From the NCBI GenBank assembly GCA_963788055.1, contig CAWBFA010000001.1, positions 434,001-498,000 of the forward strand: a stretch of 64,000 bases of DNA, in the 5' to 3' direction. Both the position numbers and the translations under genes were made by a program. Positions 1-7,451 of this stretch are shown piece by piece (the first letter of the stretch is position 1; every line of letters starts with the position of its first letter). Source of the stretch: JACCTU01 sp963788055. GTDB lineage: Bacteria > Actinomycetota > Thermoleophilia > Gaiellales > Gaiellaceae. The notes under the pieces were generated by a model that saw only the letters and a list, made by a program, of their open reading frames with translations, had not been told where the DNA came from and did not search any database.

Positions 1-60
1 GGAAGACCTGCTCGAGCCGAGCGGGCGGCAGCGAGTCGATCAGCCGCTCGAGCGCGGCTG
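1..60 (-). CDS. rnc: Ribonuclease III, N-terminal edge fragment (tentative)
   Basis: Only about 20 codons are inside the window. Read on the minus strand directly after acpP, they give a segment containing LERLIDSLPPARL followed by EQVF, which resembles the start of bacterial RNase III, the double-strand-specific endonuclease of rRNA and mRNA processing. The gene order plsX-acpP-rnc is very common and is the main support. I see no ATG, GTG or TTG in this frame near the acpP stop, so the start is unresolved, and an indel at the junction is possible. The catalytic region lies outside the window. Confidence 0.5.
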
Positions 61-65
61 TCTCG

Positions 66-311
66 CTACTGATGCGTCGAGACGTAGTCGACGGCCTGCC
101 CGACGGTGGTGATCTTCTGCGCGTCGTCGTCCGAGATCTTGATCCCGAACTGGTCCTCGAGCTCCATGATCAGCTCGACGAGGTCGAGGGAGTCCGCGTC
201 GAGGTCCTCCGTGAAGGACGCCTCCTCGGTGACCTCGTTCTCGTCGATGCCGAGCTGCTCCGTCAGGACTTCCTTCACACGCTCGAAGACTTCCTCGCGC
301 GACGCTGCCAT
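66..311 (-). CDS. acpP: Acyl carrier protein
   Basis: Acyl carrier protein of 81 residues, the usual length, carrying growing acyl chains on phosphopantetheine in type II fatty acid synthesis and feeding PlsX. The DSL motif with the modified serine is at about residues 40-42, inside DADSLDLVELIMELE, which is the family hallmark; the protein is acidic as expected. It starts with ATG just downstream of plsX and ends at the putative rnc, forming the classic rpmF-plsX-acpP-rnc order. It is read through without defects. Confidence 0.97.
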   Translation of the reverse strand: MAASREEVFERVKEVLTEQLGIDENEVTEEASFTEDLDADSLDLVELIMELEDQFGIKISDDDAQKITTVGQAVDYVSTHQ

Positions 312-312
312 C

Positions 313-1309
313 TCACCTCGCTTGGTTAGGTACGCCGGGGCGCGCGGAATCTACCACCATCCGCTCCGAAAGACGATCCACGACGCCCTGCTGGACGCCG
401 CGCGCGGCCAGGCGAATCGCGTTGGCAACGGCCGTCCTCGAGGAGTCGCCGTGCGCGATCACCGAGAGGCCGCGGAGCCCGAGGAGGTACGCGCCGCCGT
501 AGGTGTCCGGGTCGAGGCGGCTCCGGAGCCCGCGTGCGGCGGGCCGGATCAGCAGCCCGCCGAGCTTTCCGCGAGTCGTGGAGGAGATCTCCTCGCGGAG
601 CGCGTCGAGGAGCTCTTTGATCGTGCCCTCCAGCAGCTTGAGCGCGATGTTCCCCGTGAAGCCGTCGGCGACGACGACGTCGGCCGCGAAGCGCAGCAGC
701 TCACGGGCCTCCGTGTTCCCCTTGAAGTTGAGCCCGCTCTCGCTGAGGAGGGCATGCGCTTCGAGGACGAGGTGGTTGCCCTTCTCCGGCTCCTCGCCGA
801 TCGACAGCAGCCGAACCTCGGGGTTCGTCCGCTCGAGGATCTCCTCGGCGAAGATCGAGCCCATGTGTGCGAACTGGACGAGGTGCTCGGGGCGGGAGTC
901 CGCGTTCGCTCCGGCGTCGATCAACACCGAGGCCCCGTAGCGCGCCGGGATCACGACGGCGATCGCCGGCCGGTGCACCCCTTTGAGCCGCCGGATCTCG
1001 AGCAGCCCGGCCGCGAGCATCGCGCCGGTGTTCCCTGCGGAGACGACGGCGTCCGCCCGCCCCTCGCCGACGGCGCGGTTCGCCGCGACGAGCGAGCTCC
1101 CCGGCTTCGAGCGGACCGCCTCGGCGGGCTTTTCGTCCATCGCGATCACGTCCGGCGCGTCGACGAGCTCGAGCCCACCGGTGTCGAGCCCGGGCGGCCC
1201 GAAGAGGATCGGCTCGATCTGGTCGCTCCGAGCCTCGAGCGCCCCGGCGACGATTTCCTGAGGAGCGCGGTCGCCCCCCATCGCGTCGACCGCGACGCGG
1301 GTCAGCCAT
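313..1309 (-). CDS. plsX: Phosphate acyltransferase PlsX
   Basis: PlsX converts acyl-ACP to acyl-phosphate, the donor for PlsY in phospholipid synthesis, and acts peripherally at the membrane. The N-terminal VAVDAMGGDRAP motif, the NTGAM segment and the GFTGN segment are all present, and the body is about 330 residues as usual. The start is not clean: in frame there is only CTG at 1305. An ATG at 1309, four bases after rpmF, would give MADRVAVDAMGG if one C in the following run is extra, and I prefer that reading. The gene lies between rpmF and acpP. Confidence 0.92.
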
Positions 1310-1313
1310 CGGC

Positions 1314-1502
1314 CTACGGAGCCTGGATGCGGAGCGGCTCGACCTCGCGACCGTTGTAGGTCTTGCAGATCGGGCACATGCGATGCGGCTGCTTCGGGTT
1401 GCCGCACTGCGGGCAGAGGTTGACGCGCGGCGCCTCGATGCGGTGCGTCGCGCGGCGCTTGTCCCTGCGGGCCTTCGAGGTCTTTTTCTTGGGGACGGCC
1501 AT
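1314..1502 (-). CDS. rpmF: 50S ribosomal protein L32
   Basis: Ribosomal protein L32, 62 residues, with the basic N-terminus MAVPKKKTSKARRDKRR and a zinc-binding set of four cysteines at 30, 33, 43 and 46 (CPQC and CPIC), so this is the zinc-containing form. L32 normally sits directly after yceD and before plsX. Here plsX follows as expected, but yceD is 1.5 kb away because an oppositely oriented ABC-F gene lies between them. It therefore needs its own promoter in the 116-base gap upstream. Confidence 0.97.
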   Translation of the reverse strand: MAVPKKKTSKARRDKRRATHRIEAPRVNLCPQCGNPKQPHRMCPICKTYNGREVEPLRIQAP

Positions 1503-1527
1503 GAGCCGGGGAAGAGTAGCGAGGTTC

Positions 1528-1533
1528 TATAAT
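1528..1533 (+). promoter_or_regulatory. Candidate -10 element TATAAT for the ABC-F gene
   Basis: A perfect TATAAT lies in the 116-base gap between divergent rpmF and the ABC-F gene. No good -35 is visible at 16-18 bases upstream. On the opposite strand the same bases read ATTATA, and a TATAGA could serve rpmF. It is the only AT-rich stretch in the gap, which is why I mark it. Confidence 0.45.
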
Positions 1534-1539
1534 CAGCGC

Positions 1540-1553
1540 GAGCCCTTGGGCTC
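1540..1553. promoter_or_regulatory. Perfect inverted repeat GAGCCC-TT-GGGCTC
   Basis: A 6-2-6 perfect inverted repeat directly downstream of the TATAAT box. It would fall at the start of the ABC-F transcript. It could be a regulator site or a leader hairpin; nothing distinguishes these from sequence alone. Confidence 0.35.
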
Positions 1554-1618
1554 CTCTATGCGCGACCTCTAGATCGCAACCAGGCTCTCGTCCCTGCGAC
1601 TCCCAGGAGGTTCAGCGC

Positions 1619-2995
1619 ATGCGCGCGCACGGCGGCACCCTCGCCGCGACAGACATCTCGAAGAGCCACGGCGGCGACGTCGTCCTCGACGGCGTCTCGC
1701 TGGTCGTGCCTCCGCGAGCGCGAATCGGGGTCGTCGGGCCGAACGGCGCCGGCAAGACGACCCTGCTCCGGGTGCTCGCCGGGCTCGAGGAGCCGGACTC
1801 CGGCCGGGTCACCCGCCGCCCGGGCGACCTCAGCGTGCGCTACCTCGCGCAGCAGCGCGAGCGCCCCGGGCTGTCCGGCGGTGAGGCTGCGCGTGCCGCG
1901 CTCCGCGAGATCTTCGCATCGGACGACGACGTTCTGCTCCTCGACGAGCCGACGAACGACCTCGACTTCGACGGGCTCCGTCTGCTGGAGCGCTTCGTCG
2001 GGCGGACGCCTGCGTCGATCGTCGTCGTGTCGCACGACCGCGCGTTTCTGGAGCGCGTCGTCAGCCGAATCGTCGAGTTCGAGGGCGAGACCCGCCGCGT
2101 GAGCGAGTTCGCAGGCTCGTGGTCGGACTACGAGCGGGCGCGCGAGGCGGCGCGGCGCGCGCACGAGGCGGCGTACGAGGAGTACACCCGCGAGAAGGAG
2201 CGCTTCGAGGCGCTCCGGCGCGACCGGCAGGGCCAAGCACGACGCGCGTCCTCGCGCAAGCTCGCCCGGGAGACCGGCGGCGCGGACCGGCGCGCGACGC
2301 ACGCGCTCGCGTCGAAGGTCCGCGCGGCCGACCGCCGGCTCGAGCAGCTCGAGCCCGTGGAGAAGCCGTGGCGGCCCTGGCGCCTGGCGCTCGCGCTGGA
2401 AGCTCGTGTCCGCGGCAGCGAGGTCGTCGCGCGACTGGAGAACGCCGTCGTCGAGCGCGGCGACTTCTCCGTCGGGCCGATCTCCGTCGAGCTCCGCCAG
2501 GGCGACCGGCTGGCGATCGTCGGGCGAAACGGGAGCGGGAAGACGACGCTCCTGCTGGGGCTGCTCGGCGAGCTCCCGCTCGTGAGCGGAGCGCGGCACG
2601 TCGGCCCCTCGACGCGCTTCGGCGTGCTCGAGCAGGACCGCTCCCTCTTCGAGCGCGAGGAGCCGCTGCTCGCGCCGTTCATCGAGCGGACCGGCCTCCG
2701 ACAGGGCGAGGCCAGGACGCTGCTCGCCAGGTTCGCGCTCTACGCGGACGAGGTCACGCGGCCGGCGCGCTCGCTCTCGCCGGGCGAGCGAACGCGGGCG
2801 ACTCTCGCGCTCCTCGCGGCCCAGGGCGCGAACGCGCTCGTCCTCGACGAGCCGACGAACCACCTCGACCTCGAAGCGATCGAGGAGCTCGAGCGCGCGC
2901 TCGAAGGCTACGAGGGGACGATCGTGCTCGTCACGCACGACCGACGCTTCCTGGAGGCGTTCGCCGCGACCGGGACGCTAGAGCTGCCCGCGTAG
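1619..2995 (+). CDS. ABC-F family ATPase with shortened first domain
   Basis: Soluble protein with two ABC ATPase domains and no membrane segment, as in the ABC-F translation factors that act at the ribosomal E site. Domain 1: Walker A GPNGAGKT (40-47), LSGGE (85-89), DEPTND (109-114). Linker rich in E/R/K (170-245). Domain 2: Walker A GRNGSGKT (302-309), LSPGE (386-390), DEPTNH (410-415). At 458 residues it is short: in domain 1 the Q-loop (YLAQQ, 76-80) is only four residues from LSGGE, so the usual helical subdomain is absent. An AGGAGG site at 1605-1610 fixes the ATG. It overlaps the 3' end of yceD by 18 bases, convergently. Confidence 0.88.
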   Translation: MRAHGGTLAATDISKSHGGDVVLDGVSLVVPPRARIGVVGPNGAGKTTLLRVLAGLEEPDSGRVTRRPGDLSVRYLAQQRERPGLSGGEAARAALREIFASDDDVLLLDEPTNDLDFDGLRLLERFVGRTPASIVVVSHDRAFLERVVSRIVEFEGETRRVSEFAGSWSDYERAREAARRAHEAAYEEYTREKERFEALRRDRQGQARRASSRKLARETGGADRRATHALASKVRAADRRLEQLEPVEKPWRPWRLALALEARVRGSEVVARLENAVVERGDFSVGPISVELRQGDRLAIVGRNGSGKTTLLLGLLGELPLVSGARHVGPSTRFGVLEQDRSLFEREEPLLAPFIERTGLRQGEARTLLARFALYADEVTRPARSLSPGERTRATLALLAAQGANALVLDEPTNHLDLEAIEELERALEGYEGTIVLVTHDRRFLEAFAATGTLELPA

Positions 2996-3487
2996 CTGCT
3001 CGAGGGCGGCCCAGCGCGGGTCGGAGCGCTCCTCCTCGTGCTCGTGCGGCTCGACGTTCAGGTCCTTGCCGCAGACGGGGCAGAGGCCCGCGCAGTTCGG
3101 GTCGTGGAGGATCTGCGGTGGCAGGTCGAGCACGAGCGCGTCGCGGGCCCAGCCCGAGAGGTCGAGGTTGTCGTCGGACACGTACGGCGAGCGAAGCTCC
3201 TCGTCGGCCTCGGGGCTCGACGCGTGGTACTCACGCACCGAGATGCTGCGGTCGATCGCGGTGTCGCGGAGGCAGCGCTGGCACGGACCGTGCAGCCGCC
3301 CGTCGAACGAGAGCTCGAAGACGGTGCCGGTGGAAGCACGGGTGGCGCGAAGCTCGGCGGGGACGTGCTCGGGGACGGGGAGGTAGCGCTGGCCGCCGAA
3401 CTCGAGCGGCACGAGCTGCACGTCGATCTCGTCCTGAAACTGCTCGCCCGACCGCAGCTTCAACGCCCGAAGGCTGAAGCTGGTCAT
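2978..3487 (-). CDS. YceD/DUF177 family protein
   Basis: Protein of 169 residues of the YceD (DUF177) family, usually encoded just upstream of rpmF and thought to take part in 23S rRNA accumulation. Two cysteine pairs are visible (CQRC in the middle; CAGLCPVC near the C-terminus), the latter in the typical zinc-ribbon-like tail. The ATG at 3487 overlaps the stop of the EamA gene as ATGA, so it is translationally coupled to that transporter gene rather than to rpmF. Confidence 0.85.
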   Translation of the reverse strand: MTSFSLRALKLRSGEQFQDEIDVQLVPLEFGGQRYLPVPEHVPAELRATRASTGTVFELSFDGRLHGPCQRCLRDTAIDRSISVREYHASSPEADEELRSPYVSDDNLDLSGWARDALVLDLPPQILHDPNCAGLCPVCGKDLNVEPHEHEEERSDPRWAALEQLRGQL

Positions 3488-4409
3488 GCGGCCAGCGTAG
3501 CAGCGTCCTCCTCGACCACCGGCTCGGCCGGAGGCGCACTCTGCGATCTCACGATCAGGACGACGGACGCGACGATCGCGGCGCCGGCGAGCAGCACCCA
3601 CGACGTGATCGCTTCGTCCAGGATGACGGCCCCGAGGAGCACGGCGATCACGGGGTTGACGTAGGCATACGTGCTGACGAGCTCGGTCGGCGCGACCGTG
3701 AGCAGCCAGACGTAGCACGAGTACGCGACGATCGAGCCGAACACGATGAGGCGCGGCGAGCGCGACCCACGAGCGACCCGAGACGGCGCCGACCTCGAGC
3801 CGCTCGCCCGAGGCGAGGCCCACCCCGGCGAGGATCGCCCCGCCCGCGAGCATCTCCATCCCCGAGCCGAGCAGCAGGTTCTCGGGCAGCCGAGCGCCGC
3901 GGGCGTACAGCGAGCCGATCGTCCACGACACGGGCGCGAACAGGCAGATGAGCGCGCCGAGCAGGTCGATGTCGCCGCCGGGTCGGATCAGCAGCGCGAT
4001 CCCTGCGAACCCGATGAGCACGCCGACGATCGACAGCGGCCTCAGTCGCCGGCCGTTCGCGGCGAAGTCGAAGGTCGCGATCCAGAGCGGGAAGGTGGCG
4101 ACGATGAGCGCTGCGACCCCGGTGTCGATCCGCTGTTGGGCCACCGCGACGAGCGCGTTGCCGCCGACGAGCAGGAACGAGCCCACGATCGCCGCGGAGA
4201 TCCAGTGGCGGAGCGTCGGGCCGCTCCCGCGGCCTGAAGATCGCGAACAGGATCGCCCCGGCGACGAGGAACCGGAGCGAGGCCATCAGGAACGGCGGGA
4301 TCGACTCGATCGCGATCTCCATCCCGAGGTACGTCGCACCCCAGATGACGTAGATCGCGCCGAGCGCGGCCCAGACCGCTGCGGTCGGGGCCCCTAACCG
4401 GTGCGCCAC
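3484..4409 (-). CDS. EamA-family (DMT superfamily) exporter, two frame breaks
   Basis: Inner-membrane transporter of the drug/metabolite superfamily with two EamA repeats of about five helices each. The N-terminal part carries AIYVIWGATYLGMEIAIES, the middle GGNALVAVAQQRIDTGVAALI, and the C-terminal part TELVSTYAYVNPVIAVLLG, all typical. Reading the whole protein requires shifts near 4230 and near 3760, with hydrophobic coding continuing across both. I take GTG at 4409 as start, 16 bases inside the upstream 38-codon ORF. The substrate is unknown. The divergent LysR gene next to it may regulate it. Confidence 0.8.
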
Positions 4410-4510
4410 GGGCCGCGTCGGTCGCGAGTGTCGGTCACACGCGAGTCCGCGCCGTAGCGAACGGCCAGAGGGCCGATCAGCAGGAGGAAGGCGAGGATCA
4501 CTAGCTCCAT
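4394..4510 (-). CDS. Small membrane peptide, 38 residues
   Basis: A 38-codon ORF beginning MELVILAFLLLIGPLAVRYG: one hydrophobic helix followed by a charged, arginine/aspartate-rich tail (ADSRVTDTRDRR). It overlaps the start of the EamA gene by 16 bases. A GATACT -10-like hexamer sits 7 bases before its ATG, matching the leaderless pattern seen at other operon heads here. It may be a real micro-protein or a translated leader coupling to EamA. No function can be assigned. Confidence 0.55.
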   Translation of the reverse strand: MELVILAFLLLIGPLAVRYGADSRVTDTRDRRGPWRTG

Positions 4511-4558
4511 GACACCCAGTATCGGCATGGGCTTCCATAAGCACAAATCGGGTTTTGG

Positions 4559-4564
4559 TAAGTT
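4559..4564 (+). promoter_or_regulatory. -10 element (TAAGTT) of a leaderless lysR transcript
   Basis: TAAGTT lies 6 bases upstream of the lysR ATG with no Shine-Dalgarno, so transcription probably begins at or next to the start codon. The 60-base divergent gap also carries the AT-rich stretch CATAAGCACAAAT, the likely LysR-binding region. Confidence 0.5.
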
Positions 4565-4570
4565 TCCATC

Positions 4571-5548
4571 ATGGATCCTGATCGTTGGTTCGGCATCGAG
4601 CTTCGCCACTTGATCGCGTTGGAGGCCGTCTCGCGTGAGGCGTCGTTCGGGCGCGCCGCCGTCTCGCTCGGCTACACCCAGTCCGCGATCAGCCAGCAGA
4701 TCGCGACGCTCGAGCGGATCGTCGGCGAGAAGCTCGTCGAGCGCCCGGGCGGGCCCCGCAAGGTCTCCTTGACCGAGGCCGGCGAGCTGCTGCTCCGCCA
4801 CGCAGAGGCGATCGTCTCCCGGCTCTCCGCGGCCAGGGCGGACATGGACGCACTCGGCAGCGGGCTGGCGGGCACGCTGCACGTGGGCGTCTACCAGAGC
4901 GTCGGGGAGCACATCCTCCCCACGCTGATGTCGCGCTTCGTCGACGGCTGGCCCCGCGTCGAGGTCTCGCTCGAGGAGGCTGCGAACGACGTCGAGCTGC
5001 TCGGCCAGATCGAGCGCGGCGAGCTCGACCTGACCTTTGCCGACCTGCCGGTGCCCGAAGGGCCGTTCGAGCACGCCGAGGTGCTCCGCGACCCCTACGT
5101 GCTCGTCCTGCCGGCGAACGCGGATGATCCCGACACGACCACGCTCGCCGCCGCCGCCGGGCTCGATCTGATCGGCTTCCGGCACTGCCGCGGCCTGAAC
5201 CAGCTCGAGAGCTTCTCGCCCGAGCCGCTCCGCTTCGTCTTCCGCTCCGACCACAACGGGACCGTGCAAGGCATGGTGGCGGCCGGCTTCGGCGCCGCGG
5301 TCGTCCCACGGCTGACGGTCGACGAAGAGGACGAACGCGTGCGCGTCGTCGAGCTCGACGACGTCCCGCCGCGCACGATCGCCGTCGTCTGGCACCGCGA
5401 CCGCCACCGCAGCCCAGCCGCTCGCGCGTTCGTCGAGCTCGCGCAGGAGGTCTGCGCAGGCTGCGTACCGCTAGCCGGCTCACCGTCGTCCGAGATTGCG
5501 TCGCCGCGGAGGCGCGGCTCTGCCGCGCCGGGAGAACACAGCGGCTGA
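4571..5548 (+). CDS. LysR-family transcriptional regulator
   Basis: LysR-type regulator of 325 residues. The N-terminal helix-turn-helix (about residues 11-70) includes FGRAAVSLGYTQSAISQQIATLE, the standard recognition helix region, and is followed by a periplasmic-binding-protein-like effector domain (about 95-300) with GTLHVGVYQSVGEHILP. It is transcribed divergently from the small membrane peptide and EamA exporter across 60 bases, the usual arrangement for a LysR regulator and its target. The last 30 residues (SPRRRGSAAPGEHSG) look like read-through low-complexity sequence. Confidence 0.9.
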   Translation: MDPDRWFGIELRHLIALEAVSREASFGRAAVSLGYTQSAISQQIATLERIVGEKLVERPGGPRKVSLTEAGELLLRHAEAIVSRLSAARADMDALGSGLAGTLHVGVYQSVGEHILPTLMSRFVDGWPRVEVSLEEAANDVELLGQIERGELDLTFADLPVPEGPFEHAEVLRDPYVLVLPANADDPDTTTLAAAAGLDLIGFRHCRGLNQLESFSPEPLRFVFRSDHNGTVQGMVAAGFGAAVVPRLTVDEEDERVRVVELDDVPPRTIAVVWHRDRHRSPAARAFVELAQEVCAGCVPLAGSPSSEIASPRRRGSAAPGEHSG

Positions 5549-5565
5549 GGGTTCCGTGCGCTTAT

Positions 5566-5593
5566 CCGCGGAAAGTGCGAAGCACTTTCGCGG
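5566..5593. terminator. Strong hairpin between convergent genes
   Basis: CCGCG-g-AAAGTGC, loop GAA, then GCACTTT-CGCGG: a 12-base-pair stem with one bulged G and a very stable C-GAA-G triloop. It lies between the lysR stop (5548) and the stop of the minus-strand coiled-coil gene (5594), so it can terminate both. No T-tract follows on either strand. Confidence 0.7.
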
Positions 5594-6097
5594 CTACTGG
5601 TACGGGTCTTCGTTCGTCACGGCGTCTGCGACGCCGGCCATCACGTGTTCCTGCGAGCGCTCGTGGAGGCGCTCGCGGCCGCGCTTGACCGCCGTGAGGA
5701 ACTTCTCCAGGTTGACCTCGAGCGTCGAGAGGATCCCGTCCGCCCAGTCCTCCATCTCGAGCCTCGTCTCGCGTGCCTGACGACGTGCCTCGTCGACGAT
5801 GTCCTGCGCCTGCCGCTCGGCCAGCTTGACGATCTCGGTCTGCGAGGCCTCGCGCACCGCCTGCTCGCGCGCCTCGGCCAGGAGGCGGTCGACCTCCCGC
5901 TTCGCCTCGGCGAGCATGTCCTGGCGCTCCTTGACGATCCAGCGCGCCTGCTTGATCTCCTCGGGGATCGTCGCGCGCATCTGGTCGAGGATGTCGTAGA
6001 TCTCCTCGCGGTCGATCCGCACCTGGTCGGTGAGGGGCACGGCCTTCGCGTTGTGCACGAGGTCGTCGAGCTTGTCGATCAGAACCAGTACGTCCAT
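5594..6097 (-). CDS. Coiled-coil protein, ATP-synthase-b/DivIVA-like
   Basis: A 167-residue, strongly charged helical protein. From about residue 45 to 145 it is almost entirely heptad-like (for example AEAKREVDRLLAEAREQAVREA and DIVDEARRQARETRLEMEDW), resembling the stalk of ATP synthase subunit b or DivIVA-type scaffolds, but there is no N-terminal membrane helix. It lies 11 bases downstream of coaD and ends at the hairpin at 5566-5593. A structural or scaffold role is likely; the specific function is not known. Confidence 0.75.
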   Translation of the reverse strand: MDVLVLIDKLDDLVHNAKAVPLTDQVRIDREEIYDILDQMRATIPEEIKQARWIVKERQDMLAEAKREVDRLLAEAREQAVREASQTEIVKLAERQAQDIVDEARRQARETRLEMEDWADGILSTLEVNLEKFLTAVKRGRERLHERSQEHVMAGVADAVTNEDPYQ

Positions 6098-6108
6098 GGG
6101 CTGGAAGT

Positions 6109-6620
<512 letters not shown>

Positions 6621-6624
<4 letters not shown>

Positions 6625-7153
6625 TCGAAGAGCGTCACGCGCGCCGAGCCGTACTTGCGAGAGGTCCGCTGCTCCAGCGGAAGGTCGGGCTCGACGCGCG
6701 CGCCCGTCTCGACGACGACGAGGCCGCCCTCGGCGAGGACGTGCGGGAGATAGCGCGCGAGCATCGGTTCCAGGTCCGAGGTAGAGGTCGTACGGGGGGT
6801 CGACCAGCACGAGATCGTACTTCCTGCCCGCCGAGGCCTCCGCGGCGAGCGTCCGCATCGCGTCGTCGCGCACGATGCGCGCGCCCGTCAGCCGCAGCTT
6901 GGCGAGGTTCTGGTCGATCGTCTGCGCGCGCCTGTCGGTCGGCCTCGACGAAGGTCGCGCTCTCCGCGCCGCGCGAGAGCGCCTCGAGCCCCATCGCGCC
7001 CGAGCCGGCGAAGAGGTCGAGCACCGCGGCGCCGTCGACCGGGCCGATCAGGTTGAACGCGTTCTCGCGGACGCGGTCGCTCGTGGGGCGGGTGTCGCGC
7101 CCCTTGGGCGCGGCGATCCGGTGGCCCCTGTGCGTGCCCGCGATGATCCGCAA
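6621..7153 (-). CDS. rsmD: 16S rRNA m2G966 methyltransferase RsmD, two frame breaks
   Basis: RsmD methylates G966 of 16S rRNA using SAM. The start MRIIAGTHRGHRI, the SAM-binding DLFAGSGAMGLEALSRGA and the catalytic LVDPPYD are all present but fall in different frames. Shifts are needed near 6950 and near 6780, after which the family C-terminus (SRKYGSARVTLFE) is reached, ending in TGA overlapping the coaD ATG. The length (about 177 codons) is normal, so I regard this as one gene with two single-base indels rather than a decayed one. Confidence 0.85.
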
Positions 7154-7157
7154 CGAG

Positions 7158-7430
7158 CTACGCCGTCGCGAAGCGCTTCTTCGCCCGCTCGCGCGCCCGC
7201 TCCGCCTCGACCTCGCGGTCCTTCGGCGCGGCCGTCGTCACGAGCGAGCCGATCAGCCTGCGCGTCGCGTCGGCGACCTCGTCGACCGCCGCGTCGAAGG
7301 CCGCCTCGTTCGCCTGCGACGGCTTCGTGAAGCCGCTGACCTTGCGGACGTACTGGAGCGCGGCGCCGCGGACCTCGTCCTCGGTCGCCGGGGGCTCGAA
7401 GTTGTAGAGCGTGTGGATGTTTCGGCACAT
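7158..7430 (-). CDS. DUF2277 family protein
   Basis: Small conserved protein of unknown function (90 residues). The sequence MCRNIHTLYNFEPPAT at the N-terminus, VRKVSGFTKPSQANEAAFD in the middle and a C-terminal LVTTAAPKDREVEAE match the DUF2277 family closely. I choose the second ATG (7430) because the family starts at MCRNI. It is immediately upstream of rsmD on the same strand. Confidence 0.88.
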   Translation of the reverse strand: MCRNIHTLYNFEPPATEDEVRGAALQYVRKVSGFTKPSQANEAAFDAAVDEVADATRRLIGSLVTTAAPKDREVEAERARERAKKRFATA

Positions 7431-7451
7431 GCCGCCATTCAACCTGAACGC

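Noticed and set aside
313..1309. Rare CTG start for plsX, with a similar CTG position in the DUF4230 gene
   Set aside because: For plsX an ATG four bases after rpmF gives a normal start if one C is extra, which fits the other indels in the window; the DUF4230 case is simply unresolved.
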